DNA from: Orobanche coerulescens
Lineage: Eukaryota; Streptophyta; Magnoliopsida; Lamiales; Orobanchaceae
Assembly: GCA_033398695.1 (NCBI GenBank)
Contig: JAWKAU010000225.1
Location: 1 to 64,000 of the forward strand
DNA length: 64,000 nucleotides
Reading direction: 5' to 3'
Made by a program: the position numbers and the translations under genes. A model generated the notes under the pieces. The model had not been told where the DNA came from. It saw only the letters and a program-made list of their open reading frames with translations, and searched no databases. This document shows positions 34,251-46,106 of this stretch, in pieces; the first letter of the stretch is position 1, and each line of letters starts with the position of its first letter.

Positions 34251-34983
34251 GACTCCCTTATAAATTTTCACGACCATCCGAATTCATATCATACTCCCGA
34301 ATACTTAGGCTCAAACCTAAGGGTAGAATCTTCCTTCAACCAACCGCATAAAAAATTTCTCGACTTCTTTTCATCGACCTACCAATTCAATACATCTGAC
34401 TTGAACCCTTTAAAACCTTTGAAGAAATATTGACAATATTTTCAAATTAATATACAAGTCCTATCCCGTATTACTGTGCCACAAATATAAGTAACCATAT
34501 TCCATACTTAATCAAAGACGCAATTAATCTCACTGATCGAATATTTAAGTGTTGCTCGTGCTGTGCAACTAACTGACAATTGTGACTGTCCGGGAACTAA
34601 GTGCTATACAAACAAAGTGCCACAGACGGGTCCGCCCTCTAACTCTATCGGGACAAAGTGCCACGTCGACGGATGGGGGCCACCTCTTGAACCCATACAA
34701 AACAGAGCGCCAACCTAAAATCTGGGGGCCACATCTTGAATTGTCGGATCCACCTCTAGAATCCCAAATCAAGTCGGGACGGTTAGATCGAGTCTTGGAT
34801 CGAGCAGTGTGGAATGGAGTGTTCTGAGGGACCTGGGTCATAGAACTTGGGGTATAATCGTGATTATGGTGTGATCCGGGTGTTGACCCACATCTAAGGA
34901 TATACCGAGCCCATATAAGATATAAGGAAGCACACGCTAAGTGTGAGAGTGAAGGCTCAGCTACTGGGGCGACGGTCCAAATC
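34251..34983 (+). mobile_element. Element E 5' LTR, middle piece
   Basis: This aligns with 50949-51712 of E's 3' LTR (GACTCCCTTATAAATTTTCA at the start, GCTACTGGGGCGAC near the end). It is bounded by A on the left and D on the right (duplication AAATC). The left part of this LTR must lie upstream of the window. The 3' LTR has about 50 extra bases near 51504-51552. Confidence 0.9.
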
Positions 34984-35692
34984 TGTAATACCCATAATTT
35001 TGATTTTCGGTAATTTTCTATTTTTGGCGGAAGTCCGTTTTGACGACTCGCTTGGGACCGTTTCGTCATCCTGAGAATGATTAATTCTACACTTTTTGAC
35101 ATCCGAGTTCGTTTCGGTATTCTTTTGTTGAGTTCCGTGTTTCTTAACGACTTTTCCGCACTCGAGTTCGATTCTTGTGAATCTCATTTGAAATTACTGT
35201 TTCGAGTTTCCCGTAAGTCTGTTTAACTTTGTTAGACGTGTTGTGAACTTCGGTTTGGTTATTCGATCACGTATCGTGATTTTCGGACGTTTTGGGCCGT
35301 TTTCGTAATTTCCCAAAGTTTGGGGTAATTACTTCGGTTGTCGAATTTCGAGCCTTCGGGTGGTCGGAATTGTGTGTTCTCTTAGCTTTTAGATTCGTCC
35401 TTGCGAGTACTTCGTAACCGTATCTTCGATCCGTATTCAGGTTCGGGTTTCAATGTCGTTTTCTTGAGTTCAGTGTTATTAAACGACTTTTCCAAGTCTT
35501 AGTTCGACTTTGTTAAATCACTATTAATTTTTGGAAACTCCAAAAATTCTGAATCTTGCAATATTATAAAGTATCAAGTTAGCTTTCTAATGGTTCAAAC
35601 GGTGAGTCAATCGAAGTCCGGATGAAGGAGTTATGGTCGATATAGCTAAGTCACTCACATGTTCCAGTTTTGGCCGAGCAGCTTGCCGGAAG

Positions 35693-35839
35693 GGCCGCGG
35701 CACACTTGGTCGAGCCGCGGCACGCACACATTTTTCAATCTTCGGCCGACCCATCTGTACCTTGTGCCGCGGCACATACCGGCAGGGCCGTGGCACGCTG
35801 CCGATCACTGGGGGCAGATTTAGCCCTGTGCCGCGGCAC
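35693..35839 (+). repeat. GTGCCGCGGCAC palindrome array in U3 of D
   Basis: Five units in 147 bases. Two are the perfect 12-bp palindrome GTGCCGCGGCAC, two are GCCGCGGCAC with a changed left arm, and one is GCCGTGGCAC. The array ends 29 bases before TATTTAA. Confidence 0.85.
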
Positions 35840-35868
35840 ACTTCGGCCGCGCACAGCAAGGCGATCAC

Positions 35869-35875
35869 TATTTAA
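35869..35875 (+). promoter_or_regulatory. Probable TATA-like box of D 5' LTR
   Basis: TATTTAA, conserved at 42215-42221, at the position where B and C have TATAAA. Confidence 0.55.
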
Positions 35876-37224
35876 GGCCAAGCAGCGTTTTCTTGCCTAT
35901 TTCTCACTCGTTTTCTTCCCTTCCGCGGCTGGAGCTTGGTTAATCATGGAGAGATGTTGTTGGACAATCAATCCATGAAGTCTTGGAGTTCATATCATCA
36001 ATCATCCATCCTATAACATCCTCCGATCTACCGACCGTGCCGATTTCCTAGAAATCTAGTTTTGGGGAATTTGGGTATTTTGGTTGATTTCATCTGTTTT
36101 ATCTGATTTAACTTAGGATTATTATGGATTGATGATTATTTAGATGTATTATATCATTTCCTTTATTATTCCATGGTTGGATCGTATCGATTCGTTGTTT
36201 TGGTCGAGTTCTGGATCGACGCCTTGATGGTGTCCGGTAAAATATCATAGAGGGGTTTTCAGGCGTTCTACGATTATTCTTCCTCGTATGATCGATGATT
36301 TATTGATTATATGTTGTTAGGGTCGAGTTTCTTGTGAAGAAACCAAGTTGAACCCTTCCGTTCGTTGTCATCTTTCCTTTCGATAGCATCGGGCGTTTCG
36401 AAGCTTCCCGATCGAACCGTGTTCTTCGGAGTATTCGGTAGCGGTTATTAAGGCAAGTATATATTTATGAATGTGCGTTCTCGACTTTGAAAGTATGAAA
36501 TATTAATGGCATGATTATTTCTATCCACTCGGGCAGCCGACGGGTCCCCTGAGGGTTTCGTAGCCTCTAGTGCGATTCCACAGATGATATGAACGAACCA
36601 CTCTGGGGCGGGCCAACGGGTCCCCTTAGGGTTCCGTAGCCTCTGGTGCGGTTCCACGGTATTCATATATGTATTGATGCGATGCCATGAGATTTAGTTA
36701 TTCCAGAATACTAGTCTTGAATTAATGAATTGACGGTTACATTTACTTTATTGTCGAGAAGTATTGTAGTTCATACTTGATATACTTGCACTAGCTATTC
36801 GACGGCTAACCCTTTTATGGGGGAAATACTTTTCATGTATTTCAGGTTCCAGGAGAGCGGACAGGCAGGTATCGGATCGGCATGAAGATGATGGGCAAGT
36901 GTGATACTGTGTCTTTCCTCTGGTTGTGTTTCGTGTTTCTCCATTCAGTGTTGTTGTACTGGAATGGTTATTGAGTACTCGAGTATTGTTTTTCAGTTTT
37001 CCTTGATGTTCCGGCCTGTGTTGCGGAGGTATTGATTTGTGTGGTGATGTATATGGTTTCATTGGTTATGGTTTTGAATACCATTTGTATTGTCCTTCTT
37101 TTCATTGTATCTAGACCTTCTCGGTCAAGTTTTACAGTTCCGTGCATGAATAGCCTTGTGGGTCCCACGGCGGGGCTCACGGCGCTGTAATATACCCAGA
37201 ATAACTTGGGGGTGTTACAGAATA

Positions 37225-37236
37225 TGGTATCAGAGC
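37225..37236 (+). promoter_or_regulatory. Primer binding site of D
   Basis: TGGTATCAGAGC, a perfect initiator tRNA-Met complement, five bases after the LTR. Confidence 0.9.
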
Positions 37237-37731
37237 TTAGGTTTATGGATACCTAGGTTGTCGGTCTTTTGGGTCGATTGAGTCGTCATTTGCCCACAGT
37301 ATCACTACTCTGCCACCATCACAGTGCGACCGGTACTTGTAAGTCCTCTCACTCTTCTTGTATTTTTCTTAATCGTTTCATTTTTAGTTTGGTATTCTTG
37401 GGAATTGGTCACTTCGAGAAGGTGCGATTTGGATTATACTTACGCACGTGTGTTCCCTTCAGAATGTTGGATGTAAGGAGGAGGAGTCGTGGCCGTGGTC
37501 ACAGACGTGAACTCTTCCTTGAGATTTTGTCAAATTGCTAATTGCGATATTAGTGTGTATCGGTATTGTGTTGAGACCTTGCTTGGGAGTCGCATGCTAA
37601 TATCACGGGAGATCATGTACTTCGCGTACCTGTAAGTATACTGTTTTGGTTATTCGCTGGTGGCGGTGTCTGATTGCGTTCGTGATGAGTTGGGAAATTT
37701 TGGATTGATCTGTTGTTTGTGACAAGATTGC
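37237..37731 (+). other. D internal region, left non-coding part
   Basis: The start resembles C's internal start (AGGTT...ACCTAGG). No coding motif is visible. Confidence 0.6.
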
Positions 37732-40700
37732 AAGTTTCGAGGACGAAACTTATTTTGAGGCGATATCCCGACTTTTAGTACGTAATATCCGGATTTCAGT
37801 ATAAATTTTTCGCGTGATTTTATCTGAGATATACTGGATAGATTGGTGTCTATACAGTATGGATAAAATAATTGGAAGACTGAGATAGTTGTATTAGTAT
37901 AATTGTCGTAGTTGGTCGACAATTGCATTTGAAGATATCGTGTGTCATGTTATCGTACTTTTGATATTGGATATATCATATGAGAATATTATCAGGTTGT
38001 ATATATGTATTCAATATGTCATGTATATACATCTAGTATATCAAGACGACGGATATGAATAGCGGAAAATGGCTAAGTACAGCCACGTTAGCGCACGCTA
38101 CAAGGTATGTCTAGCGCACGCTAAGATATATATACTTAGCGTACGCCACGGTGCATACTTAGCGCACGCTAAGAGGTTTGAGTTACGTACGCTAAGGAGG
38201 ACCCCTAACGTACGCAAGGTATTCTGGATAAGGTCCGGAAGGTGGCCGACAAGTAGGCCCAGACTGTTTATTATCGACGATTAGCGCACGCTAATGCATG
38301 TTGGTAGCGCACGCTAATTTCAGATCGTCAACAGGGAATCTTGGCTTTATTGGATGCTTTCGGCGTGTAGGACCCGGGCATCTTCTGGGAAGGTACAGGT
38401 TGTCGGGTCAACAACGATTAGCGCGCGCTAAGGTCGAGGAATAGTGCACGCTACTGAGCATTTCACTGTATCAAGTCAACGCTTGTTTGCATACGCTAAT
38501 GCATGGGCATTTCATACGTTAGATGAATTTCGAAGCAATGCAGTAGCTTCTGGACTGCCCGATAGCGCACGCTATCAAGAAAGGATAGCGTACGCTAGAT
38601 CTGTAGCGCACGCTAAATATAAGGTCTAGCGCGCGCTAGTGATGTGTTTTATAAAGAGGATAGACGAGTGCTGAGAGGCATTTTGTCCATTCTCCTTCCT
38701 TCAGTCAATAGAGAGAGCCTTGGGAAGTACTTGAAGTTCCTAAACATTGAGAGATGATCCTCTTAAATAAGATTAAGATGGAGAGCTCGGATTTAAGTAT
38801 TATTCTTGAAGTTTTGATGACTTGGAATGGAGTTCAATTATTCTTCTTCGTGGTTCGTCCATACAAGGTAATCCTCGTATCCCTTTGATAGTGGTTCGTT
38901 TCTTTTTAAAGGATTACTACTTGGGAGGGAGCATGTTGGGATCATCATGTGATAATGTTATATGAGATTTATTGGAATTGTAATAAGAGATTTCGGATGT
39001 TGATATGATTACTGACATCTTCTTCATATGATGATAATGGTTTTGTTGCGATTCTTGAGGTTGTATGAATGGCATGATGAAGAAAATGGTAACATGGAGA
39101 TATATATACCTCGGATATGTTGTTCTGAATGTGATTTCGGATATTTCATGTTCTTGAAGAACTCCTGAATTATACGAGGTGATGAAAATTTATAAGTGTT
39201 GATGTTTTGAAAATGAACATGGAATATTCATATCTAGAGATAAATTATGTGTTTGAAATAATATTCGCAAAGGAATACGAATGTGATTATGAGTTTGATG
39301 AGCCTATTATTCATCTCTGAATTTGGAAGCCCATACGTCTGGAGCAAATATTCAAGTCGAATGATTGGGTTGTTTGATAACCTTTTTAATATGATTATCT
39401 ATTGTTTTGAACCAATCGGATGGTTCGAATTAATGATAGTCATAGGTAAATTTTAACGATGGATTTACGAGAAGGGAACCTTATCAATTCGTATTTAAGA
39501 GTTGAGTTTGGAATCGATAACATTTAGACCCTTATTATTGGTCCGAATTGGTTGCTGATATGATCATCGGATTTCGGCTCGTATTGTGGACATGGATTCG
39601 TGAGGGTCTGGGTTGGATAGTTCAGACTGTGTTTAATCGAGATATTGTGGAACCGATGAGTTGTGGCCATGTTGTATTGATATTGATCGTCATCGAACCT
39701 GTTGATTATTAATCCTTCGTTTTACAATAAAATATGATGTTTGATCATGGATTATGACTGTTGTGTTGCGGTTGAGGTTGAAGAGTTCGTAATTAGCTTG
39801 GTCGGGACTGAGGAACTCGTAGACGAAATTAACTGAATTGGTAACAGTTCGTTGTATTGATATCGAGGCAAGTTTTATACTTGTACTAATCAATGAGATT
39901 AATGTTATCACGTAGGTGTACGAATGTGTGTATCATTTTGAGACTTGGTCTCTTTATGATTTTGTTGATATCAGGAGATTGTTTGATACGACACCCGTCG
40001 GCAAATTATGCCAAATGTTACTGTTGTTCGTAAATGGCCGGTTCAAGGCACTGTGATACTTGTTGGTAAAGTTCCTGTCAATAGCCGGTTCGCGGTATCG
40101 ACGTATCGATTGTGATTGTGATGGATGTTCCATTGAGATATTGTGGTGATCGTCGTTATTGATATCGGTGTTTTTCTATTGATATTATATTAACCGATTG
40201 AAGGCATTGATGTATTCGATTATCATCTTCATTATCGGTAACCGATTAAATGTGCCGAGACATCCGTTGTATCGTTGTTATCGAATTGCCGTTCTAAGGT
40301 AATCGAATTATTGATTTGGGACTGTCGAAGATAGTTTCCACCCGTTGAGTCGTTATCGATTGGTCGCTCTAAGACAATCGAGGTATTGAATTGGAATCGC
40401 CGAGGATAGTGCCCATCCGTGAGTTATTATTGTCGTGTTGGCCGACTCAAGGCAGCACATTATTATTCTTGTGAACTCGGTAATTTTGTGATCGTTGAAG
40501 GTTGAGGATTTCCCGGATGGTTGTGTTGTGATTGTTGTTCGTGTTAATCGGTCCTTAGAGATTTTGATCCCAGGATGGTTGTTTTGAATATTGTTGGTCG
40601 TGTCGATCTTTCATTATTCATATGTCATCGTTCACTTGGTGAGTCGTATGATCCGTATTGGATATATTATCCTTTGAGTTTCGTTGTCATGTTGTATCAT

Positions 40701-41205
40701 GGCATACCTGGAATCATATCTGCGTGCCGATTGGTTATGTGTAGGATTTTTAGCCAGGCACACGATGGTCATGCGTGGATGTTTCCGCATTGGACCATGC
40801 ACACGAGACGTTGTTCGTGAGGCTAATTAGGTACATTGTCACCCGTATATTCTGGATTCCGTATACGGGGTGGACATGTGCACGGACACATTTCCGGATC
40901 AGGCGTACTGTGATGTCCCTCTTGAGCCTTATTGTTTGGTCATTCGTAGTCCATGTTGTATTGGATATGTCCGACGATTTGCGACTGGTTGTTCATACGC
41001 CGAGGGGTATGTCCGACAGTCAGGTTTGTTTCTTTGAGATCTGTATTGTGATGATTTACAGCTTCGACTGAGGGGCTTTCAGGCCATTGTGATGTATCGG
41101 TATATTCCGTTGGGGCCTTCGGGCATTGTGATTCGTATCTATTTCGGCATTGGTTTGGTTTACCTTCGGGTGATGTATTATTGTGTTCTATATTGATGAT
41201 TCGTC
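37732..41205 (+). mobile_element. B-like LTR fragment (B3) inside D
   Basis: The segment opens with the post-stop type hairpin AAGTTTCG/CGAAACTT (loop AGGA, 37732-37751), then an LTR-like start CGTAATATCC at 37781. A TAGCGCACGCTA array (38089-38638) and TATAAA at 38650 follow. At 40710-40900 comes a stretch homologous to B LTR 4310-4480 (TGTGTAGGATTTT, GCACACGAG, GTGCACGGACACATTTCC). The true LTR right end is missing. This looks like the 3' end of a B relative captured in D's internal region, either by insertion and deletion or by recombination during replication. Confidence 0.75.
38089..38638 (+). repeat. TAGCGCACGCTA palindrome array in B3
   Basis: About 15 units, including TAGCGCGCGCTA and TAGCGTACGCTA forms and several decayed ones (ACGTACGCTAA, TAGTGCACGCTA). 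The array ends 11 bases before TATAAA at 38650-38655, the same arrangement as in B. Confidence 0.87.
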
Positions 41206-41283
41206 GTTTGGGCATAAGTTTTCGGTTCTTGTGTATCTCGTTGAGTTTTTCCTGGCGGGATATTTCTTCTCCCTACTTGTTTT

Positions 41284-41320
41284 AAGTTTCGGGACGAAAC
41301 TTCTTTTAAGGAGGGTAGAA
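41284..41320 (+). promoter_or_regulatory. Hairpin and polypurine tract of D
   Basis: AAGTTTCG/CGAAACTT with loop GGA (41284-41302), then TTTTAAGGAGGGTAGAA and the LTR. Confidence 0.75.
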
Positions 41321-42041
41321 TGTAATACCCGTAATTTTGATTTCCGGTAATTTTCTATTTTTGGCGGAAGACTGTTTTGACGACTCGCTTGGGACCGTTT
41401 CGTTATCCTGGGAATGATTAATTCTACACTTTTTGACATCCGAGTTCGTTTCGGTATTCTTTTGTTGAGTTCCGTGTTTCTTAACGACTTTTCCGCACTC
41501 GAGTTCGATTCTTGTGAATCTCGTTCGAAATTACTGTTTCGAGTTTCCCGTAAGTCCGTTTAACTTTGTTAGACGTGTTGTGAACTTCAGTTTGGTTATT
41601 CGATCACGTATCGTGATTTTCGGACGTTTTGGGCCGTTTTCGTAATTTCCCAAAGTTTGGGGTAATTACTTCGGTTGTCGAATTTCGAGCCTTCAGGTGG
41701 TCGGAATCGTGTGTTCTCTTAGCTTTTAGATTCGTCCTTGCGAGTACTTCGTAACCGTATCTTCGATCCGTATTCAGGTTTGGGTTTCGATGTCGTTTTC
41801 TTGAGTTCAGTGTTATTAAACGACTTTTCCAAGTCTGAGTTCGACTTTGTTAAATCACCATTAATTTTTGGAAACTCCAAAAATTCTGAATCTTTGCAAT
41901 ATTATAAAGCATCAAGTTATCTTTCCAATGGTTCAAACGGTGAGTCAATCGGAATCCGAACGAAGGAGTTATGGTCGATATAGCTAAGTCACTCACATGT
42001 TCCAGTTTTGGCCGAGCAGCCTGCCGGAAGGGCCGCGGCAC

Positions 42042-42199
42042 ACTTGGTCGAGCCGCGGCACGCACACATTTTTCAATCTTCGGCCGACCCGTCTGTACCT
42101 TGTGCCGCGGCACATGCCGGCAGGGCCGCGGCACGCTGCCGATCACTGGGGGCAGATTCGGCCCTGTGCTGCGGCACACTTCGGCTGGGCCGCGGCACA
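42042..42199 (+). repeat. GTGCCGCGGCAC palindrome array, 3' LTR of D
   Basis: Six GCCGCGGCAC-type units, the last at about 42188. This is one more than in the 5' LTR. TATTTAA follows at 42215. Confidence 0.85.
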
Positions 42200-43177
42200 C
42201 AGTGCAGATCAACCTATTTAAGGCCAGCAGGCATTTTTCTTAAGCCATTTCTCACTCGTTTTCTTCCCTTTCGCGGCTGGAGCTTGGTTAATCATGGAGA
42301 GATGTTGTTGGACAATCAATCCATGAAGTCTTGGAGTTCATATCATCAATCATCCATCCTATAACATCCTCCGATCTATCGAATCAGGTTAGATTTCCTA
42401 GAAATCTAGTTTTGGGGAATTTGGGTATTTTGGTTGATTTCATCCGTTTTATCCGATTTAACTTAGTATTATGATGGATTGATGATTATTTAGATGTATT
42501 ATTTCATTTCCTTTATTATTCCATGGTTGGATCGTATTGATTCGTTGTTTTGGTCGAGTTCTGGATCGACGCCTTGAAGGTGTCCGGTAAAATGTCATAG
42601 AGGGGTTTTCGGGCGTTCTACGATTATTCTTCCTCATATGATCGATGATTTATTGATTATATGTTGTTAGGGTCGAGTTTCTTGTGAAGAAAGCAAGTTG
42701 AACCCTTCCGTTCGTTGTTATCTTTCCTTTCGATAGCATCGGGCGTTTCGAAGCTTCCCGATCGAACCGTGTTCTTCGGAGTATTCGGTAGCGGTTATTA
42801 AGGCAAGTATATATTTATGAATGTGCGTTCTCGACTTTGAAAGTATGAAATATTAATGGCATGATTATTTCTATCCACTCTGGGGCAGGCCGACGGGTCC
42901 CCTGAGGGTTTCGTAGCCTCTAGTGCGATTCCACAGATGATATGAACGAACCACTCTGGGGCGGGCCAACGGGTCCCCTTAGGGTTCCGTAGCCTCTGGT
43001 GCGGTTCCACGGTATTCATATATGTATTGATGCGATGCCATGAGATTTAGTTATTCCGGAATACTAGTCTTGAATTAATGAATTGACGGTTACATTTACT
43101 TTATTGTCGAGAAGTATTGTAGTTTATACTTGATATACTTGCACTAGCTATTCGACAGCTAACCCCTTTATGGGGGA

Positions 43178-43777
43178 TAGGGCTGTTAGCGGTCCGAGTG
43201 AACCCGAAACCCGGTCATGAACCGGACCGAAATACCCGGGACCGAAACTCACCCGAAAACTAACGAGTTCGGATTCGAGTTCTAAACATTGAACCGAAAC
43301 TGATAAGACCCGGACCGATAAAACCGAAAAGAAACCCGGTAATAAATTAAAAAAAAGTTTATATGTATTTTATAATTTATATATTTTATACATATATTAT
43401 TAATACGTTTTGCGTGTTTTAAACACAAATAGCATGCTGGTCAAGTAGTTAAGACGTTATACCTTTGAACAAAAGGTCTGGAGTTCGAATCATGTAACCC
43501 CCATTTATGTGATTTATTTTGCTGCTCTTCCTTCATTTTCCTAGTAAAGATCCATCCCACATAGGGCTGTTAGCGGTTCGAGTGAACCCGAAATCCGGTC
43601 ATGAACCGAACCGAAATACCCGGGACCGAAACTCACCCGAAAACTAACGAGTTCGGATTCGAGTTCTAAAAATTGAACCGGAACCGTTATTGGTCCGGAC
43701 CGGATCTATCCGGTAACCTATCGGACCGGATCCGAATCTGGAGAAAACCGGTCCGAACCGGTCCGATAACAGCTCTA
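43178..43777. mobile_element. hAT-like non-autonomous insertion, composite, 600 bp
   Basis: The 8-bp duplication ATGGGGGA (43170-43177 and 43778-43785) and termini TAGGGCTGTTAGCGG / TAGAGCTGTTATCGG (right end read inward) fit hAT elements. The 5' LTR of D gives the empty site near 36815. A second copy of the left terminus starts at 43564 and runs to the right end (214 bp). The insertion therefore looks like a truncated copy, a spacer with a tRNA-like segment, and a full short element. No transposase is present. Confidence 0.85.
43438..43491 (+). repeat. tRNA-like (SINE-type) segment inside the hAT-like insertion
   Basis: TGGTCAAGTAGTTAAG resembles a polymerase III A box and GAGTTCGAATC a B box about 30 bases further on. 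ACCTT/AAGGT in between forms an anticodon-like stem. Acceptor-stem pairing and a proper T stem are not visible, so this is a tRNA-derived repeat rather than a tRNA gene. Confidence 0.55.
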
Positions 43778-44185
43778 ATGGGGGAAATACTTTTCATGTA
43801 TTTCAGGTTCCAGGAGAGCGGACAGGCAGGTATCCGATCGGCATGAAGATGATGGGCAAGTGTGATACTGTGTCTTTTCTCTGGTTGTGTTTCGTGTTTC
43901 TCCATTCAGTGTTGTTGTACTGGAATGGTTATTGAATACTCGAGTATTGTTTTTCAGTTTTCCTTGATGTTCCGGCCTATGTTGCCGAGGTATTGATTTG
44001 TGTGGTAATGTATATGGTTTCATTGGTTATGGTTTTGAATACCATTTGTATTGTCCTTCTTTTCATTGTATCTAGACCTTCTCGGTCAAGTTTTACAGTT
44101 CCGTGCATGAATAGCCTTGTGGGTCCCACGGCGGGGCTCACGGCGCTGTAATATACCCTGAATAACTTGGGGGTGTTACAAAATC

Positions 44186-44854
44186 TTGGGGCAATGGCCT
44201 ATACTGCTAGGAGTAATAAGGAGAGCCTAGACTCCAAAGTCCACATCGGCAGGATTCAAAGCTAGATTGACTGATCGACTGATTGACTGACTGATTGACT
44301 TGACATCTGTCCACGGGGAGAGGATTATATTATTCACTACTAAATGATTTTTTTTCGATAAATCGCAGCATATCTTTGAAACCTTTTTCACTTTTCTTAT
44401 AACTTGACAAAGTCATGCATCACTTAAAATTTTCAAAGGAAAGAAAGTCACACTCGCACACGATCACCCACTCACTGAGATCTTTTGTCTTACCCCACCG
44501 TTTTCCCTTTTAAACCAGAGAATGAGCAACTAGCAGAAGACGAGGAAGGCTTTCTGGAAGAGGCCGATTAGAAGACCGCCGCCTAGACTTAGAATTTCTG
44601 TTTTTATCCCGACTTGTAATAATTTACTATGTTTCGTACTTTGAATCATCTGTTATTTTTCCACTACAAACTTATGATCTCTGTAATTTGATTATCAACT
44701 TTTGTTACAACGAATCTTTGAACATTGGGTTAAGATTGTTGATTGAAAATTTTACCCAATCGTTATTTAGCTTCCGCTATTTATTGCTACACTTTATTTG
44801 ATTGATCGACTGGTACGGCACGCCCTCGTCCTTCCCGATGTTGGGGGCGTGAGA
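44186..44854 (+). mobile_element. Element E 5' LTR, right piece
   Basis: This continues the E LTR after D and ends GGGGGCGTGAGA just before a primer site. The last bases probably derive from a CA end. It includes a short GACTGATT microsatellite near 44270-44302. The matching part of the 3' LTR is not in view because B2 interrupts it. Confidence 0.8.
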
Positions 44855-44858
44855 GAAG

Positions 44859-44870
44859 TGGTATCAGAGC
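44859..44870 (+). promoter_or_regulatory. Primer binding site of E
   Basis: TGGTATCAGAGC, a perfect initiator tRNA-Met complement, just after the 5' LTR. Confidence 0.9.
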
Positions 44871-44930
44871 CTGTTTTCTGAGAAGGACACTTACAACAAC
44901 GAAACCCACGATCGCACCCTTGAGAGGTTT

Positions 44931-45686
44931 TTGCGCTTCAAGCCGCCTACTTTCGATGGAGAACCTGATGATGTCAAGGCCGAATTTTGGTTGGAGAGAA
45001 TTGAAGGAATTTTCAACGCCCTACAGTATACCGATGAGCAACATGTATCCCTGGCTACATTCCAACTAGAAGCCACTGCCCACGATTGGTGGATGATTAC
45101 TAACGAGCGCTGGATGAGAGAGAATCGTGTCAGGACGTGGGCTAACTTCTTGACTGATTTTCGAACCCAGTACGTGTCGGCAGAAGCCAGAGAAGCCCGA
45201 CGAGATGAGTTCTACCATTTGAAGCAGGGAACCATGACAGTCGCCCAGTACGAAGCCTAATTCAACAGATTGTCCAAATACGCGCCCAGATTAGTGGCAA
45301 TAGAAGAAGATAAGCTGTACAAATTCACTCGAGGACTGAGACATACACTTCAACAGAGTCTTTTGACTGTTCAACTAACGACACTTGCCGAATCTGTGGT
45401 AGCCTCCACCCAGATCGAAAGCGGAACGACAAGATTAGCTCAAGAGCAAAGCCGATTCTCCAACAATGCCAAGAGGTCTGCTACTCGACCAACATCAAAG
45501 CCACCACAAAAGTTTCAGAGGATGGGAGCTCAGGGGAGTCCAAGCAGAGCAAAAGCACCTGTTCTCAACAAACCAACAGCGCCCTGCACCCATTGTGGCA
45601 GGAAGGGGCACAAGTCAGATTTATGTTGGAGGAAGCTCGGGAAGTGCTTACGATGTGGCAGTTCAGATCATCAAATCCGATAATGC
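44931..45686 (+). pseudogene. gag: Gag of element E
   Basis: The capsid-like domain (FDGEPDDVKAEFWLERIEGI near the start, AHDWWM near 45079) runs to a stop at 45258-45260, then resumes at 45270. Two zinc knuckles follow. CTHCGRKGHKSDLC is complete (Cys-X2-Cys-X4-His-X4-Cys). The second, CLRCGSSDHQIR, is broken by a stop just before its last Cys. The true start is uncertain because the open frame extends upstream of the first ATG. Gag would bind and package element RNA. Confidence 0.85.
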
Positions 45687-46106
45687 CCAGATGTGAACCC
45701 TACGACGAACAAACCGGCTACTGCAGCTAATCCAGGAAAAAACCGAGGGAAGGCCCCAGCACGAGTGTTTGCTCTAGCTGGCCAGGAAGCACCGGAAAAC
45801 AATGATGTAGTGGAAGGTACACTCCTTATATCCAATCAACTTGCACGGACACTCATAGATCCAGGATCATTCCACTCGTTTGTTGCACCGCATTTTTCGA
45901 AGAAGCTTGATAGGCCTTTAGAATCCTTATCATTATGTCTATAAGTATCTACCCCGATGGGAGTTGGTCAGCTAGCGGATAAAGTCCATTCTGCGTGTGA
46001 TGTGATAATCAGCGGTAACTGTTATTCTGCCGATTTAGTAGTACTTCCAATATTGGAGTACGACGTCATCCTAGGAATGGATTGGCTGTCTAAACACTAC
46101 GCATAA
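45687..46106 (+). pseudogene. pro: Protease region of element E
   Basis: The active-site loop reads LIDPGSFHSF (about 45854), so the usual D-T/S-G has Pro in the middle. The distal motif EYDVILGMDWLSKH is near 46057. Stops lie at 45942-45944 and at 46104-46106. The enzyme would have cut the polyprotein; as written it is inactive. Confidence 0.82.

Larger units (their letters stand above)
34984..37219 (+). mobile_element. 5' LTR of element D
   Basis: TGTAATACCC to GGTGTTACA. It has the GTGCCGCGGCAC palindrome array at 35693-35839, a TATTTAA box at 35869-35875 and a duplicated 65-bp segment (ACGGGTCCCCT...GTAGCCTCT) at about 36535-36660. Confidence 0.92.
34984..44180 (+). mobile_element. Element D, complete non-autonomous LTR retrotransposon
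   Basis: A 9,197-bp element with duplication AAATC (34979-34983 and 44181-44185). LTRs are 34984-37219 (2,236 bp) and 41321-44180 (2,860 bp, enlarged by a hAT-like insertion). Primer site and polypurine tract are present. The internal region has no gag or pol but contains a fragment of a B-like LTR. LTR left ends and the last 100 internal bases are homologous to element C, so C and D are sister non-autonomous families. Confidence 0.93.
41321..44180 (+). mobile_element. 3' LTR of element D
   Basis: Length 2,860 bp. Apart from the 600-bp insertion at 43178 it aligns throughout with 34984-37219. The palindrome array is at 42042-42199. Confidence 0.93.

Noticed and set aside
34569..35102. 177-residue minus-strand frame across 34569-35102
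   Set aside because: It spans the E LTR / D LTR junction, so it is a chance frame across two insertions.
43438..43491. Functional tRNA gene
   Set aside because: A-box and B-box-like pieces exist, but acceptor stem, T stem and the conserved T before the anticodon are missing.
45693..45944. Active E protease
   Set aside because: The active-site loop has Pro in place of Thr/Ser and stops follow, so only a remnant is claimed.
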